Part shown: piece by piece, positions 50,853 through 58,986 of the stretch
How the letters are laid out: every line of letters starts with the position of its first letter
Position numbering within the stretch: the first letter of the stretch is position 1
Assembly: GCA_964560425.1 (NCBI GenBank)
Contig: CAZLLE010000083.1
Coordinates: forward strand, 1-64,000
Reading direction: 5' to 3'
DNA length: 64,000 nt
From: CAZLLE01 sp964560425
GTDB lineage: Bacteria; Campylobacterota; Campylobacteria; Campylobacterales; QNZT01
Translations under genes and position numbers: made by a program
Notes under the pieces: generated by a model
Database searches by the model: none
What the model saw: the letters and a program-made list of their open reading frames with translations, nothing else
What the model was told of the DNA's origin: nothing

Positions 50853-50891
50853 TCAAAATCCTCCATTGAATATATGGTTGGGTTTAAGAAA

Positions 50892-51080
50892 TTATGAATT
50901 TTTTCTCATAGTTCTAAGTTCTTTTGCTGAAATTCTTACTTTTTTCATTGTCCCATCTTCTTGAGGGATTCTTACTGTTCTAAGATTTGGTAAAAATCTT
51001 CTTTTTGTTTTGTTTTGAGCATGACTAACATTGTTGCCAGCCATTGGTCCTTTGCCGCTAATTGCGCACTTTCTTGACAT
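50892..51080 (-). CDS. rpmB: 50S ribosomal protein L28
   Basis: A 62-residue L28 with the characteristic start MSRKCAISGKGPMAGNNVSH and RRFLPNLRTVRI. It has a single N-terminal Cys, so it lacks a full zinc ribbon. It is upstream of the potassium-channel gene on the same strand with a 39-bp gap. Confidence 0.97.
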   Translation of the reverse strand: MSRKCAISGKGPMAGNNVSHAQNKTKRRFLPNLRTVRIPQEDGTMKKVRISAKELRTMRKNS

Positions 51081-51236
51081 ATATATTCCTTTAAGGTTTT
51101 TGAAATTTTTGTCGGTAATAATATCTAATCTATTCTTAAAAATCTATTATGGTTTTTATCCAAGAAAGTTAAACTAAAATTTTTATTAAATTAATTTAAT
51201 AAAATTAGAATATTTTATAGTCTGTTTACAATATTA

Positions 51237-51245
51237 TGCTACAAT
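51237..51245 (+). promoter_or_regulatory. Extended -10 promoter for the CAP-domain gene
   Basis: TGCTACAAT at 51237-51245 fits TGn plus TACAAT, one mismatch from TATAAT. It lies 30 bp before the ATG at 51276. AAGGA at 51262-51266 is the likely SD. An overlapping ATG-CAA-TGA mini-frame sits between SD and start and might lower initiation. Confidence 0.45.
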
Positions 51246-51275
51246 TGCTCCCTAATTTTTTAAGGATGCAATGAC

Positions 51276-52595
51276 ATGGATAAAATAAAGTCTAGTTGGC
51301 TCATGGTACTTACATTAGTATTCATGAGCGGATGTGGTGATAGTATTGTTGATGTAAATCACAATGAAGGTGTTTTTTCTCAAGGCATTGTATCTACTAA
51401 TGGTCGAAAAAGTAGTCGTGCATTTGATTTAGAATCAGTTGATATGGTGAGAAGTAATGGCTTATCTTATCTGAATAGTTTACGATCAAGTGCTGGAATG
51501 CTCTCTTTTGGATCAGATTCTTATTTGAATGCTGCTGCACTTTCACATGCTTTATATTTAGTTTCTAGTAATACTTTTGGACATTATGAGAGTAAAAAAA
51601 CGAGAGGTTTTACAGGGATAACTCCTTGGGAGAGGGCTGTAGCACATGGTTATCCTCATTATCAAGTCTCAGAGAATGTTTCAGGAGGTAATAGTAATGT
51701 TAAAGACTCTATAGATGGTCTTTTTTCAGCAATCTATCACCGTTTTGGATTTTTAGATTTTTCGTTTGATGAAGTAGGTATAGGTAAAGCAACTTCAAGT
51801 AGGTATGCTTATACAAATGCTTATAATTATGATATGGGTATTGCTGGGATGAGTGAAATTTGTAGTAATAATGATGCCTTAAATAGTTACCACTATTATA
51901 CGCAAGTTTGTGCAGATTTGACACAAAAAGTTGATGAAGAGGCCTTTTCTATGGTGATGGAGTATAATAAAAATTTAAATCCAAAAGTAGTTGTTTGGCC
52001 TTATGATGGACAACAAGACTCCAAAACAGTTTTTTATGAAGAGTCACCAGATCCTCTTCCTGAATGTGGAGTGAGCGGTTATCCTATTAGTATACAGTTT
52101 AATGATATAAAAAATGGGTCTATAGATATGGGTTCATTTAAGTTATTTAATGTAACTACAAATCAAGAAGTTACAAATACAAAATTGATGAATAAAAGCA
52201 ATGACCCCAATCAGAGATTTACAGATAAGCAGTTTGCTCTTTTTCCAATGGAGAGGTTAAATTGGAATACAAATTACCGTGTTGAAATAGAGTATAATGA
52301 AAATGGTGTTTATCAAAAACGAAATTGGAGTTTTAAAACGAAATCTTTGCCATATCAATATTTTGTAGTAACGGGAAATAATCAATCTTTTAGCGTTGCA
52401 AGAGGAGGTACATATCTATTTTATATGAAACCTGCAAATTGTAATGATGTTTTGCGTGAAGCAACCGCATCTGGCTTGGCTGTTGGTATCGGTTTTTATG
52501 ATACAAATACGATACAAATTACTATACCTAATCAGAGTGGAAATATTTTTGTAACTCCATCAAATGGAAGAAATTTTACAATTCATGTTAATTAG
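51276..52595 (+). CDS. Lipoprotein with CAP (SCP/PR-1) domain
   Basis: The 439-residue product has a lipoprotein signal (VLTLVFMSGC, Cys20) and a CAP domain at about 55-220 (SYLNSLRSSAGM, HALYLVSSNTFGHYE, ENVSGG). It then has a C-terminal beta-sandwich-like region with FPMERLNWNTNYRVEIEY, typical of Ig-like domains that follow bacterial CAP domains. A His and Glu that line the CAP cleft are visible (SHALYL, SEN). CAP proteins are secreted; bacterial functions are mostly unknown. It precedes another lipoprotein gene by 20 bp. Confidence 0.85.
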   Translation: MDKIKSSWLMVLTLVFMSGCGDSIVDVNHNEGVFSQGIVSTNGRKSSRAFDLESVDMVRSNGLSYLNSLRSSAGMLSFGSDSYLNAAALSHALYLVSSNTFGHYESKKTRGFTGITPWERAVAHGYPHYQVSENVSGGNSNVKDSIDGLFSAIYHRFGFLDFSFDEVGIGKATSSRYAYTNAYNYDMGIAGMSEICSNNDALNSYHYYTQVCADLTQKVDEEAFSMVMEYNKNLNPKVVVWPYDGQQDSKTVFYEESPDPLPECGVSGYPISIQFNDIKNGSIDMGSFKLFNVTTNQEVTNTKLMNKSNDPNQRFTDKQFALFPMERLNWNTNYRVEIEYNENGVYQKRNWSFKTKSLPYQYFVVTGNNQSFSVARGGTYLFYMKPANCNDVLREATASGLAVGIGFYDTNTIQITIPNQSGNIFVTPSNGRNFTIHVN

Positions 52596-52617
52596 ATAAG
52601 AGGATAAAACCTCTTAT
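52596..52617 (+). promoter_or_regulatory. Hairpin enclosing the SD and start codon of the next gene
   Basis: ATAAGAGG (52596-52603) pairs perfectly with CCTCTTAT (52610-52617) around loop ATAAAA. The left arm begins just after the CAP gene stop and holds the purine SD. The right arm covers the first two bases of the ATG at 52616. It may be a weak terminator or a structure limiting translation of the downstream lipoprotein. Confidence 0.55.
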
Positions 52618-53173
52618 GTCTAAAGTTTTGATTTTATCAATTTTGTTTTTTTTAGGTTGTTCTGTAAAATATCCGAAAGTAGAAATAGTAAAAACAGATA
52701 AATTATTTGTAAAAAAATTAAATCAGGATAAAATCGAAGAGATTCAGCATCTCTATAATCAATTAATAGAATTATCTGAGAATGTATCTATAGATGAAGC
52801 TCAAAATTTGGCAAGTTCTATTGTTGTCTACTCAATGTATTTGTCTAATAAATATAAATTAGTTTCACCTCCTAACTTTCAAAACTTTTTAGTGAATATT
52901 AAAATAAAAGAGAGAGGTTTATGTTATCAATGGATGTATGATTTGAGCTCTTTTATAGGTAAAAATAGATACGAAACATTTGATTTTTATTATGCTGTGG
53001 ATAATTTGAATACAATCTTTGAACATAATGTATTTGTAATAACAGCGAAAAAGGAACTTTTTAAGAGTGGTATTGTGATTGATCCTTGGAGAAATTCAGG
53101 TGCAATTCATAGTGTCAAAATTGAAGATGATAAGAACTATAAATGGACCAAAAGAGTGAAAGTATTTGACTAA
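52616..53173 (+). CDS. Lipoprotein with a possible Cys-His-Asp (transglutaminase-like) triad
   Basis: I do not recognise a named family. The 185-residue product has a lipobox (LFFLGC, Cys15), a helical region to about residue 90, then RGLCYQWMYDL, FEHNVFVITAKK and VIDPWRNSG. An ordered Cys-Gln-Trp, His-Asn and Asp-Pro-Trp series is the arrangement of the papain/transglutaminase-like fold. This suggests a cell-envelope amidase or peptidase-like protein, but this is inference. It follows the CAP-domain lipoprotein gene and is probably in its operon. Confidence 0.65.
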   Translation: MSKVLILSILFFLGCSVKYPKVEIVKTDKLFVKKLNQDKIEEIQHLYNQLIELSENVSIDEAQNLASSIVVYSMYLSNKYKLVSPPNFQNFLVNIKIKERGLCYQWMYDLSSFIGKNRYETFDFYYAVDNLNTIFEHNVFVITAKKELFKSGIVIDPWRNSGAIHSVKIEDDKNYKWTKRVKVFD

Positions 53174-53181
53174 ATACTTTC
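53158..53181 (+). terminator. Terminator spanning the lipoprotein stop codon
   Basis: GAAAGTATTT (53158-53167) and AAATACTTTC (53172-53181) form a perfect 10-bp stem around loop GACT; the TAA stop is at 53171-53173. It lies between convergent genes. The T-tract after it is interrupted. Confidence 0.55.
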
Positions 53182-53194
53182 CTCCTTTAATTAT

Positions 53195-53695
53195 CTATTT
53201 TGTAATATTGTACTCTTGAGTTACTGATGAGCTTTTTCCATTACTATCTGTAATTGTTAGAGTTGTGATAATTTTTGTTGCAACTTCACATATATGAACA
53301 GTGTGTGAGGTTGTATTTTGAATTGAACAATCAATATATGGGTCACCGTCACTATCAAAGCTATGAATTTCCCAGTCACATTGAACAATTTCACTACTAT
53401 TATTTTCTATTTCACTTGGTTGACTTGAGTTACAGTCAAATGTATATGCTTCTCCCGTTATAATAGGTTTTCCATCATTGAAATTTATTACTGGGATAGG
53501 TGTAGAAACTGCAGTTACCTCTAGTTCTGGGCTACTTGTGGCTACAACTTCTTTTATTGTTTGATTTTGTACTTGCGGAATAAGTACAGGCTCATTTAGT
53601 GATTTTCCAGAATCACAACAACTATCTTCAGAACTGCCACAACCAATAGATAGTAGGGCAGTTATAGCAATTGAAGTTAATATAAAATATTTCAT
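53195..53695 (-). CDS. Cysteine-containing lipoprotein with PKD/Ig-like domain
   Basis: A 166-residue product with lipobox LLSIGC (Cys19) and a Cys-Cys pair soon after. The C-terminal domain (about 75-166) looks like a PKD/Ig-type beta-sandwich: AYTFDCNSS, CDWEIHSFDSDGDPYIDC, KIITTLTITDSNGKSSSVTQ. Four cysteines there may form disulfides, and the DSDGD stretch may bind calcium. Function is unknown; surface adhesion or scaffolding is typical of such domains. Confidence 0.7.
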   Translation of the reverse strand: MKYFILTSIAITALLSIGCGSSEDSCCDSGKSLNEPVLIPQVQNQTIKEVVATSSPELEVTAVSTPIPVINFNDGKPIITGEAYTFDCNSSQPSEIENNSSEIVQCDWEIHSFDSDGDPYIDCSIQNTTSHTVHICEVATKIITTLTITDSNGKSSSVTQEYNITK

Positions 53696-53811
53696 TTAAT
53701 CAAACACTCCTAGTTTTAATTTTTAGTAATAAGTGTAACTTGTTACCTTATAAAAAAAGATTAATAAATTATAATCTTCCTTTATAATACCAAAACTAGA
53801 TAATTTTTATC

Positions 53812-53872
53812 TTAAATTTAAATTTAAATTTTACTTTAAATTTAAAATTTTACTTAAAATATAAAATAGATT
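53812..53872. repeat. AT-only low-complexity block
   Basis: About 60 bp of almost pure A/T containing overlapping AAATTTAAATTT-type repeats and imperfect copies of a TTTTACTTT/TTTTACTTA motif. It lies between the OmpA-domain gene and the PKD-like lipoprotein gene. It could be a bent-DNA or upstream promoter element. No gene is present in the gap 53696-53891. Confidence 0.5.
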
Positions 53873-53891
53873 ACTTGTTTTTGTAAAAAAG

Positions 53892-54614
53892 TTAAATACA
53901 TTGATTTGTTACAAATTGTTGATTTGGATATAAAAATATCTCAACTCTTCTATTTAGTGCCATATTTGATGGTGTTGTATTTGGAACAATAGGTTTATCA
54001 TAAGAACAACCTTTCTTATATATTGGATTTGAAATACGACTATTATGAATAATATTGGCTACACTTGCTGCTCTTCTTTCTGAAAGATTTTGGTTGTGAG
54101 CATGGCTTCCTCTACGATCAGTATGTCCTACTACTTGAATAATTGTTGATGGATAGTTGATTAAAATATTGTTTAAACGACTAACTTTTGATCTTGCAGC
54201 TTGAGTTAAAGTAGAGGAGTTTGTAGGGAACATCATAGCTTCTCTAAAAGTAATTTTTACAAAACGATCATTACTTGTCACAATAATGTCTCTATCTCTA
54301 TTAAATTCTGCTCTTGGAGAGTTATCTACTTGTGTGTCAAGAGCTTTTGCAACCTCTTTTGCTTGTTTATCCATATTATATCCAATCAAACCACCCAATG
54401 CCGCTCCAGCTGCTGCTCCAATAGCAGCATTTTTGCCCTTATGTTTTTTTGTTGTTATTGCACCCAAAATTGCTCCAGCTGCTGTTCCAATCATAGCCCC
54501 TTTTTGAGTATTGTCTCCTGCCTGTGATGTTTGAGGCATTGTTGAGACACATCCTCCAATTAGTGGAACAAGAATTAATGGTGCAATTGCTTTTTTTAAA
54601 ATATTTTTTTTCAT
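53892..54614 (-). CDS. OmpA-domain lipoprotein with glycine zipper
   Basis: A 240-residue lipoprotein (LILVPLIGGC, Cys22). A Gly-zipper segment at about 38-85 (GTAAGAILGAITTKK, IGAAAGAALGGLIGYN) may insert in membrane. The C-terminal OmpA/peptidoglycan-binding domain (about 120-235) has VVGHTDRRGSHAHNQNLSERRAASV and NRRVEIFLYP. The Asp and Arg that bind diaminopimelate are recognisable. It is a Pal/YiaD-like anchor between envelope and peptidoglycan. A TATAAT at 54645-54650 on the minus strand is a likely promoter. Confidence 0.9.
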   Translation of the reverse strand: MKKNILKKAIAPLILVPLIGGCVSTMPQTSQAGDNTQKGAMIGTAAGAILGAITTKKHKGKNAAIGAAAGAALGGLIGYNMDKQAKEVAKALDTQVDNSPRAEFNRDRDIIVTSNDRFVKITFREAMMFPTNSSTLTQAARSKVSRLNNILINYPSTIIQVVGHTDRRGSHAHNQNLSERRAASVANIIHNSRISNPIYKKGCSYDKPIVPNTTPSNMALNRRVEIFLYPNQQFVTNQCI

Positions 54615-54644
54615 TAAAATAATCCTTTATTAACTTTTGCCAAA

Positions 54645-54650
54645 ATTATA
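54645..54650 (-). promoter_or_regulatory. -10 element for the OmpA-domain lipoprotein gene
   Basis: Minus-strand TATAAT, 31 bp upstream of the ATG at 54614, with an AAAGGA Shine-Dalgarno before the start. No -35 is obvious. Confidence 0.4.
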
Positions 54651-54661
54651 CTATATAAAAG

Positions 54662-55183
54662 TTAATTGATTATCATGCTTTGAATATCCTCATATAAAAA
54701 TATTTCAACTTTTTTGTTATCTTTAGATGGGTATCCTTTAGCAAACATTTCATTTTTAATGTGAGAATTATCTATAATTTCGGCTATATTAAATGCTCTA
54801 TTATTTGCCAAATCAATATTCTCTTCCTCTTTTATTAGATCATTAGAGTATGTATTGATTTGTATAATGATTGTTGGAAATTTTTTGAGTGAGTGTGTGA
54901 GCTGATCTAATATTTCTACTTTTACTATTGGTGTTATGATAGAAGAGCATTTTGCAAAAGCATTTTTTGGAAAATTGATTTTAATATATTTATCTGTTTT
55001 TACTATTAATGATAAGTTATAATCTAATTGCTTATCTTTTAACTTTAAATTTTGTTTGAAATTGGATAAAAGAGAGGGATTTTCCAAAAGATCCTTTGTT
55101 TGAATATTTTTGGTTGTTGTTGCACATCCTACTAGGAGTAGTGTAAGTTGTATTGTGGTTAATATTTTTATTATATTTTTCAA
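54662..55183 (-). CDS. Diverged OmpA-like lipoprotein
   Basis: A 173-residue lipoprotein (lipobox LLLVGC, Cys19). Its C-terminal region resembles the OmpA domain of the next gene: LKKFPTIIIQINTYSND, NNRAFNIAEIIDNS, AKGYPSKDNKKVEIFLYED. The peptidoglycan-binding motif is eroded: GHTD is replaced by NTYS. It looks like a tandem, diverged paralogue that may no longer bind peptidoglycan in the usual way. It lies 47 bp upstream of the intact one. Confidence 0.75.
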   Translation of the reverse strand: MKNIIKILTTIQLTLLLVGCATTTKNIQTKDLLENPSLLSNFKQNLKLKDKQLDYNLSLIVKTDKYIKINFPKNAFAKCSSIITPIVKVEILDQLTHSLKKFPTIIIQINTYSNDLIKEEENIDLANNRAFNIAEIIDNSHIKNEMFAKGYPSKDNKKVEIFLYEDIQSMIIN

Positions 55184-55212
55184 AATTTGTCAACCTTTTT
55201 TTACTTTTGTAC

Positions 55213-55218
55213 TATAAT
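55213..55218 (+). promoter_or_regulatory. -10 element of the ffh operon
   Basis: TATAAT preceded by a T-rich stretch; TTGTCA lies 20 bp upstream, too far for a standard -35. The leader would be about 108 nt before the GTG of ffh. Confidence 0.45.
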
Positions 55219-55332
55219 ATCAGTTTTTATGAAAAAAATCAATATATCAAGAAAAATAAAGAATTGTTTATGTAAAATGTACCACTTTTTTACAAAAGCT
55301 TAATCATATCAAATCATAAATAAGGTACTATC

Positions 55333-56679
55333 GTGTTTGGAGCATTAACAGATTCATTTAAAACAGCTATAAATAAAATGCGTTTCGCAGGTGATGATAA
55401 ATCACTCAAAAAAGCGTTAGATTCCCTTAAAAAATCTCTTTTAAAGGCTGATGTCCATCATAAAGTAGTAAAAGAACTTATTATGGATATTGATTCAGAT
55501 GTAAGGGCTAAAGGTATTGGAAAAGATAATTTTCTTCTATCTTTGAAAAATAGACTTACAGAGATCTTGAGTGCACCTGGAAATCAAGGTTTTGTATATG
55601 CCTCAAAGCCACCTACAACAGTTTTGATGTGTGGTCTGCAAGGTAGTGGTAAGACAACAACAACTGTTAAATTGGCAAATTATTTGAAGACCAAAAAGAA
55701 AAAAGTTTTGGTTGCGGCTTGTGATATGCAAAGATTAGCGGCAGTTGAGCAGTTGAAGCAACTATGTACTCAAAATGAGATAGATCTATTTTCTCAAGAA
55801 GATGGGGCAGATGCCGTTGAGATTGCAAAAAATGCGATGAAAAAAGCAAAAAGTGGTCTGTATGATGTTCTTTTAGTAGATACAGCAGGTCGATTAGCTA
55901 TTGATGAAGAGCTTATGAATGAGCTTGGAGAGATAAAAGATACTGTATCTCCTGATGAAGTTTTTTATGTAGCAGACTCTATGACTGGTCAAGATTCAGT
56001 TAGAACAGCAGCAACATTTAATGAAAAGATGAAAATTTCTGGTGTGGTGCTAAGTAAATATGATGGTGATAGCAAAGGTGGAGTTGCTTTAGGTATTGCA
56101 AAACAGCTTGGTATTCCTCTTAGATTTATTGGTACTGGTGAGAAAGTTGTAGATTTAGAGATCTTTTTGCCTGATCGTGTTGTTAATAGATTGATGGATG
56201 AGGGTGATTTAGAGGGACTAGCTGAGAAAACTGCTGATATTATAGATGAGAAACAAGCTAGAAAACTTACCTCCAAAATCAAAAAGGGTCAGTTTAACTT
56301 CAATGACTTTTTAGATCAGTTGGAGAGTATGAAAAAACTTGGTAATCTTAAATCTTTAATAGGTATGATGCCGGGGCTTTCTGGAATGGCTGGAAAACTC
56401 AAAGATTTAGATTTGGATAATTCAGCTGAAATAAAAAAAATAAAAGCTATGATAAGTTCTATGACAAAAAAAGAGAGAGAGACCCCATCTTTATTGAATA
56501 ATAGCCGTAAGAAGAGAATTGCAAATGGTGCAGGATTATCTCAAATGGAAGTAAATAGATTTCTTAAGCAGTTCCAAAATGCTGCTAAAATGGCAAAGAA
56601 ATTTTCTGGGAAAAAGGGTATGAGAGATTTAGAAAATATGATGTCTCAACAAGGCAAAGGACCAATGTTAGGTCGGTAA
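55333..56679 (+). CDS. ffh: Signal recognition particle GTPase Ffh
   Basis: The 448-residue SRP54 homologue. The N domain is 1-85; the G domain has GLQGSGKTTT near 102-111, DTAGRLAID, SKYDGDSKGG and IGTGEKVVDLE. A Met-rich M domain (from about 300) holds FLDQLESMKKLGNLKSL and RKKRIANGAG. With 4.5S RNA it targets membrane proteins to FtsY and Sec. The start is GTG. It is separated from rpsP by a gap with a 19-bp hairpin. Confidence 0.97.
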   Translation: MFGALTDSFKTAINKMRFAGDDKSLKKALDSLKKSLLKADVHHKVVKELIMDIDSDVRAKGIGKDNFLLSLKNRLTEILSAPGNQGFVYASKPPTTVLMCGLQGSGKTTTTVKLANYLKTKKKKVLVAACDMQRLAAVEQLKQLCTQNEIDLFSQEDGADAVEIAKNAMKKAKSGLYDVLLVDTAGRLAIDEELMNELGEIKDTVSPDEVFYVADSMTGQDSVRTAATFNEKMKISGVVLSKYDGDSKGGVALGIAKQLGIPLRFIGTGEKVVDLEIFLPDRVVNRLMDEGDLEGLAEKTADIIDEKQARKLTSKIKKGQFNFNDFLDQLESMKKLGNLKSLIGMMPGLSGMAGKLKDLDLDNSAEIKKIKAMISSMTKKERETPSLLNNSRKKRIANGAGLSQMEVNRFLKQFQNAAKMAKKFSGKKGMRDLENMMSQQGKGPMLGR

Positions 56680-56685
56680 ACTTTT

Positions 56686-56729
56686 ACAGTTTATCTTTTG
56701 TGAAATAGAGTTCACAAAAGATAAGCTGT
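56686..56729 (+). other. Long 19-bp hairpin after ffh
   Basis: Arms 56686-56704 and 56711-56729 pair over 19 bp with one G-U and loop ATAGAG, starting 6 bp after the ffh stop. No T-tract follows on the plus strand, so it is not a standard terminator. It may be an RNase III processing site, a stabilising 3' end or an element controlling the rpsP operon. Confidence 0.75.
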
Positions 56730-56839
56730 ATACAATAGGTATCTATTTGTAATAAAATTTATATTAACTATGTTTTATTATGAATAGGTACATGAGTTAA
56801 GTGCTTAAAAATAAAAATTAATTAAATTAGGGAGTATTA

Positions 56840-57073
56840 ATGGCAACAGTTGTTAGACTTACAAGAATGGGTAGAAATAAAAAACCATTTTATAGAATCG
56901 TGGTTACAGATAGTAGAAAAAGAAGAGATAGTGGTTGGATAGAGTCAATTGGTTATTATAATCCAATGGTAGAGCCAGAAGTAATCAAGTTTGATAGTGA
57001 GAGATTAGATTATTGGAGAAGCTGTGGTGCAAAACTGAGTGATAGAGTTAAGAGAATTACAGCAAGTAAGTAG
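56840..57073 (+). CDS. rpsP: 30S ribosomal protein S16
   Basis: A 77-residue S16 with the family start VRLTRMGRNKKPFYRIVVTD, then RDSGWIESIGYYNP. Normal length, good SD (GGGAG). It opens the classic rpsP - KH - rimM - trmD - rplS operon. Confidence 0.98.
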   Translation: MATVVRLTRMGRNKKPFYRIVVTDSRKRRDSGWIESIGYYNPMVEPEVIKFDSERLDYWRSCGAKLSDRVKRITASK

Positions 57074-57091
57074 TTTTAGGTAATTTAAATC

Positions 57092-57337
57092 ATGATAGAT
57101 AAATTTATACTAGAGTTTGCAAAGCTTATAGCTGATTACCCTGACAAGATTCGCATTGATCGCGAGGATGTCGATGACAAATTTTCTGAGCTTACGGTTT
57201 GGGCAAATAAGGGTGATACAGGGAAGTTAATTGGTAAAAATGGGAAGATGATAAGTTCCTTAAAAACCATTATCTCTGGTTGCAAAGCTAAAGATGGACG
57301 CTCTTATAGAGTGAGTATCAAAGCAAATGAAGGATAA
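57092..57337 (+). CDS. khpA: KH-domain RNA-binding protein KhpA
   Basis: An 81-residue single-KH protein with the loop GKNGKMISSLKTII near 49-62 in place of the classical GxxG. It follows rpsP by 18 bp, as in most bacteria. KhpA, often with KhpB, binds many mRNAs and small RNAs; in some bacteria it affects division. Confidence 0.92.
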   Translation: MIDKFILEFAKLIADYPDKIRIDREDVDDKFSELTVWANKGDTGKLIGKNGKMISSLKTIISGCKAKDGRSYRVSIKANEG

Positions 57338-57860
57338 TGATCTTTTAGCAGTTGCTACTATTGGAAAAGTTGTTGGGCTTAGTGGCGAATTAAAGCTACA
57401 TAGTCATAGTGACTTTTCTGAGCAATTTGTGGAAGGTGCTAAGTTTACTCTAAATAATGGTAACCAGATTGAGATAGAGTCATATAATCCAAATAGATCA
57501 CTCGTAAAGTTTTATCACTTTAATGTGCGAGAGGATGCTGCTAAATTAACAAATCAAAAACTTTTTACTACTGTTGATGAGAGTCGTAAAAACTGTGTTT
57601 TAGGTGAAAAAGAGTTTTTTTGGTTTGATATTGTTGGTTTGGATATTATAGATGATGGCAAAAATCTTGGTAAGGTAAAAGAGGTTGAGAGAATTGCTAA
57701 TAGTGATTATCTTCTAATCGAAACTGATAAGCAGTTACTAAAAGATGGATTGCCCAAAAGATTTTATATACCATACATAGATAGATATGTTATAAAAGTT
57801 ATTTTAGGTAGTGGATTGATTAAAACTATTGATGCTTATGGATTGCTTGAGAGTTCATGA
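57327..57860 (+). CDS. rimM: Ribosome maturation factor RimM
   Basis: A 177-residue 16S rRNA-processing factor that acts on the 30S head and binds S19. It has an N-terminal beta-barrel (ATIGKVVGLSGELKLHSHSD) and a C-terminal PRC-barrel (EFFWFDIVGLDIIDDGKNLG, PYIDRYVIKV). It overlaps khpA by 11 bp and trmD by 4 bp, so translation is coupled. Confidence 0.94.
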   Translation: MKDNDLLAVATIGKVVGLSGELKLHSHSDFSEQFVEGAKFTLNNGNQIEIESYNPNRSLVKFYHFNVREDAAKLTNQKLFTTVDESRKNCVLGEKEFFWFDIVGLDIIDDGKNLGKVKEVERIANSDYLLIETDKQLLKDGLPKRFYIPYIDRYVIKVILGSGLIKTIDAYGLLESS

Positions 57861-58552
57861 AATTCACATTTTTGACACTTTTTGATACTTTAATCAAAGA
57901 GTATTTTGAAGATTCTATACTATCTCGTGCTATCAAAAAAGATCTTATAGAGATTGATTTTATAAATCCTAGAGATTATACTCTCAATAAACATAAAAAA
58001 GTTGATGATTATCAGGTTGGCGGTGGAGCAGGGCTTTTGTTGATGGCTCAGCCTCTTGGTGATGCTATAAAATCTATTAAAGATAATGATCCTAACGCAT
58101 ATATTATCTTTCCAACTCCAGCAGGAAAACCATTTAAACAGATTGATGCAAAAAGATTATCCAAAAAATCTCATATAGTATTTGTTAGTGGTCGATATGA
58201 GGGGATTGATGAGAGGGTAATTGAGAAGTATGCAGATGAGCTATTTAGTATAGGTGATTTTATTCTTACAGGTGGTGAATTGGCTAGCTTGTGTATGTGT
58301 GATGCTATTAGTAGAAATGTATCGGGAGTGCTTGGAAATCAAGACTCTTTGAGTGTTGAAAGCTTTGAAGCAGAGCAGTTAGAAGCACCAGCTTTCACAA
58401 AACCAAATCAATTTGATGGCAAGGAAGTTATTAAAGAGTATTTAAAGGGAAATCATAGTAAAATCCACACTTTAAAAAATAGATTAGCCATCTATAAAAC
58501 ACAATTTTTTAGACCAGACTTATATCAAAAAACAAAAATTAATAGTAAATAG
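57857..58552 (+). CDS. trmD: tRNA (guanine-N1)-methyltransferase TrmD
   Basis: A 231-residue SPOUT methyltransferase that makes m1G37 in tRNA. The trefoil-knot SAM site shows FVSGRYEGIDERV and SIGDFILTGGELAS; YQVGGGAGLLL and FTKPNQFDG are also present. Length is normal for the group. rplS follows 11 bp later. Confidence 0.97.
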   Translation: MKFTFLTLFDTLIKEYFEDSILSRAIKKDLIEIDFINPRDYTLNKHKKVDDYQVGGGAGLLLMAQPLGDAIKSIKDNDPNAYIIFPTPAGKPFKQIDAKRLSKKSHIVFVSGRYEGIDERVIEKYADELFSIGDFILTGGELASLCMCDAISRNVSGVLGNQDSLSVESFEAEQLEAPAFTKPNQFDGKEVIKEYLKGNHSKIHTLKNRLAIYKTQFFRPDLYQKTKINSK

Positions 58553-58563
58553 AGGAAAAAACA

Positions 58564-58923
58564 ATGAGAAATAAGTACATTGAAGCTTTTGAAGCAAAGC
58601 AAATAGAGGGAAAAAATATTCCTGATTTTAGAGCGGGTGATACGCTTAGAGTTGATGTTATAATTAAAGAGGGTGATAAAACAAGAGTTCAAAAATTTGA
58701 AGGTGTTTGTATTGCTAGAAGAGGTCAAGGTACAGGTGAGACTTTTATGATTAGAAAAATAGGTGCTAACAATGTTGGTGTTGAGAGAATTTTCCCAATT
58801 TTGAGTGATAGCATTGAGAATATTACAGTTCTTAGAAGAGGTAGAGTAAGAAGAGCTAAATTGTTCTATCTTAGAGAGCTTAAAGGTAAAGCAGCAAGAA
58901 TTAAAGAACTTAAAAGAAAGTAA
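58564..58923 (+). CDS. rplS: 50S ribosomal protein L19
   Basis: A 119-residue L19 with PDFRAGDTLRVDVIIKEG, VQKFEGVCIARRGQG, TFMIRKI and RRGRVRRAKLFYLREL. It is the last gene of the operon and is followed by a strong terminator. Confidence 0.98.
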   Translation: MRNKYIEAFEAKQIEGKNIPDFRAGDTLRVDVIIKEGDKTRVQKFEGVCIARRGQGTGETFMIRKIGANNVGVERIFPILSDSIENITVLRRGRVRRAKLFYLRELKGKAARIKELKRK

Positions 58924-58938
58924 TCTTTTAGATCTTTT

Positions 58939-58976
58939 AAGGTTCTCTACTCTTTTGAGTAGGGAACCTTTTTTTA
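58939..58976 (+). terminator. Strong intrinsic terminator after rplS
   Basis: A 14-bp stem with one G-U (58939-58952 with 58957-58970), loop TTTT, then a T-run to 58975. It lies 16 bp after the L19 stop codon and marks the meeting point with the convergent operon. Confidence 0.92.
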
Positions 58977-58986
58977 TGCCTAAAAT

